From an uncultured Oxalobacteraceae bacterium (GTDB lineage Bacteria; Pseudomonadota; Gammaproteobacteria; Burkholderiales; Burkholderiaceae), in NCBI GenBank assembly GCA_946479255.1, contig CAMLFK010000122.1:1-14077 (forward strand): a stretch of DNA of 14,077 bases. The letters are read 5' to 3'. Positions 12,702 through 14,077 of this stretch are shown piece after piece. The notes under the pieces were generated by a model that was not told the DNA's origin, did no database searches, and saw nothing but the letters and a program-made list of their open reading frames with translations. The translations under genes and the position numbers were made by a program. Within the stretch, counting starts at the first letter, position 1, and every line of letters starts with the position of its first letter.

Positions 12702-14077
12702 ATGGCCGGTAACACCCCGACAACTCCATCTTCCAGCGATACCCGCAAGGTACGCGCCGCGCTGCTCAACAAGGTGTGCGGCGACGAAGACATGTTCGCG
12801 CTCGGCACGTCGGTGGCGCGGGTGGTGCAGATGGCGTCTTCCGACGACCAGGGTACCCACGACCTGGCGTACTACGTACTGTCCGACGTCGCCCTGACCC
12901 AGCGTATCCTGCGCCTGTCCAACACCGTGCGCTACCGCACCGCCTCCGGCAGCACCGTTACCACCATCTCGCGCGCCATCTCGCTGCTCGGCTTCGACAA
13001 CGTCAAGACCACCGCGCTGGCCATGTTGCTGGTCGATGCGCTGTCGAACAGCGTGCATGCGCAAAGCGTGCGGGTGGAACTGGAAACGGCCTTGTGCGCC
13101 AGCCTGGTGGGCCGCGAAATGGCGCGCCACAGCTTTTACCAGGGTGCCGAGGAGGCCTCGATCGGCGCGCTGTTCAAGAACCTCGGCCCGCTGCTGGTGG
13201 CTTCGCACGAACACGAGCGCTACCGTGAAATCAATGCGCTGGCCTCCGGCGGCAAGCACAGCCTCGGCCAGGCTGCGCAGATGATCCTGGGTTGCTCCTA
13301 CGATGCGCTGTCCGAAGCGGTCATGGCCGAATGGAAGATTCCCGACGTGATCGTGCGCTCGCTGTCGCCCTTGCCGCCCGGTCCGCAAAAGGTCGCCGCC
13401 AACCGCGGCGAGTGGATGCGCCAGGTGGCCTCGTTCGGCCTTGAGGTGTCGCAGCTGCTCGGACGCAGCATCAATCCGGGCGGCAGCGCCGAGGCCCGCG
13501 CCATGCTTGCACGCTACGGCGTGGCGCTCAATCTCGACGCCGACAAGATGGACGAGCTGTTCACCACCGTCCAGAACGAAATGAATGGCCTGCTGCAAAG
13601 CATGAACATGCAGCCGCAGGCCCGCCAGGAGCAGCCCGAAGCCGAGCCGAGCGGCCTGCCCAATGTGCTGTTGCTGGCGACCATGGATGCCGGCGACGAC
13701 GAGGCCACCGGCTTCCATCCGAGCGGCAAACCGCTCAACGCGCGCGAGCTGCTGCTCAACGGCGTGCAGGACGTCACGCAGATGCGCGCCTCGGGTCAGA
13801 GCAAAGTCAACGAACTGATCCTGGCGGTGCTGGAAACCTTGTACCGCAGCATGGGCTTTCGCTTCGCCACCGTCTGCCTGAAGGACGCGCGCAGTGGCCA
13901 GTTCCGCGCCCGGGTGGCCTTCGGCGAAGATCACGCGCGGCGCCAGGCCGGCTTCATGTTCCCGGTGACGCCCGCCCGCGACCTGTTCCACCTGGCGATG
14001 GAAAACGATGCCGACCTGATGATCGCCGACGCCTCCAGCGCCAAGATCCGCGACCTGCTGCCGGCCTGGCACCGTGC
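12702..14077 (+). CDS. HDOD-domain protein with GAF-like C-terminal region (3' end beyond window)
   Basis: 458 residues are visible with no stop before the window edge. An HDOD domain spans about 20-215, with the typical pattern LAYYVLSDVALTQRILRLSN (55-74) and TISRAISLLGFDNVK (88-102). HDOD proteins share the HD fold but lack the catalytic His-Asp pair, and act as signalling scaffolds. After a helical stretch and a Gln/Glu-rich linker (about 300-325), the last about 100 residues (ELILAVLETLYRSMGFRFATV onward) look like the start of a GAF domain, a small-ligand sensor. It starts 44 bases after the receiver-TPR stop on the same strand, so the two are probably co-transcribed. A GGGAA stretch upstream is a weak ribosome site. 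The long open frame on the opposite strand is a GC-bias shadow. Confidence 0.88.
   Translation, partial: MAGNTPTTPSSSDTRKVRAALLNKVCGDEDMFALGTSVARVVQMASSDDQGTHDLAYYVLSDVALTQRILRLSNTVRYRTASGSTVTTISRAISLLGFDNVKTTALAMLLVDALSNSVHAQSVRVELETALCASLVGREMARHSFYQGAEEASIGALFKNLGPLLVASHEHERYREINALASGGKHSLGQAAQMILGCSYDALSEAVMAEWKIPDVIVRSLSPLPPGPQKVAANRGEWMRQVASFGLEVSQLLGRSINPGGSAEARAMLARYGVALNLDADKMDELFTTVQNEMNGLLQSMNMQPQARQEQPEAEPSGLPNVLLLATMDAGDDEATGFHPSGKPLNARELLLNGVQDVTQMRASGQSKVNELILAVLETLYRSMGFRFATVCLKDARSGQFRARVAFGEDHARRQAGFMFPVTPARDLFHLAMENDADLMIADASSAKIRDLLPAWHR

Noticed and set aside
12660..14072. 470-codon open frame on the minus strand
   Set aside because: Antisense of the HDOD gene, which has clear domain motifs; the translation matches no family I know.
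1..14077. CRISPR array, tRNA or rRNA genes
   Set aside because: No regularly spaced repeats, cloverleaf-like stretches or rRNA-like sequence were seen.

Overview
The window looks like chromosomal DNA of a GC-rich betaproteobacterium, most likely an Oxalobacteraceae member (Massilia/Duganella/Janthinobacterium-like). This rests on the recognisable MidA-like methyltransferase / pteridine-reductase / folB / ttcA neighbourhood, the strong GC bias at third codon positions, and the many chemotaxis and receptor genes. It is an inference; no rRNA or other taxonomic marker is present.

Left block (1-4022), housekeeping. A minus-strand operon runs pteridine reductase (FolM/PTR1-type SDR) -> folB (dihydroneopterin aldolase) -> ttcA (tRNA 2-thiocytidine synthase, cut by the window edge). 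folB and ttcA overlap by 4 bases. Divergent from it is a MidA/NDUFAF7-type methyltransferase with a possibly leaderless promoter. Next comes a membrane-anchored J-domain protein, preceded by a perfect 9-N9-9 inverted repeat and ended by a rho-independent terminator.

Middle block (about 4040-10140), which looks like an accessory insertion. Three tightly overlapping minus-strand genes are transcribed in the order TonB-dependent receptor -> YfiR-family periplasmic protein -> CHASE8/HAMP hybrid sensor histidine kinase. Together they can span outer membrane, periplasm and inner membrane, so they may form a trans-envelope sensor in which the YfiR/YfiN logic known from c-di-GMP control is attached to a kinase output. 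Upstream of the receptor lie a long leader and a degraded, 5'-truncated group II intron: the C-terminal part of the reverse transcriptase/maturase followed by domain V and a domain VI-like hairpin.

Right block (10171-14077), chemotaxis and signalling. cheW (minus) is divergent from a receiver-TPR protein whose phospho-acceptor Asp is Glu. That gene is followed on the same strand by an HDOD protein with a GAF-like C-terminal region that runs off the window. A FliA(sigma-28)-like promoter lies in front of the receiver-TPR gene.

The most interesting candidate for an under-described system is the receptor-YfiR-kinase operon. Next are the Glu-receiver TPR protein and the J-protein with a predicted periplasmic domain.
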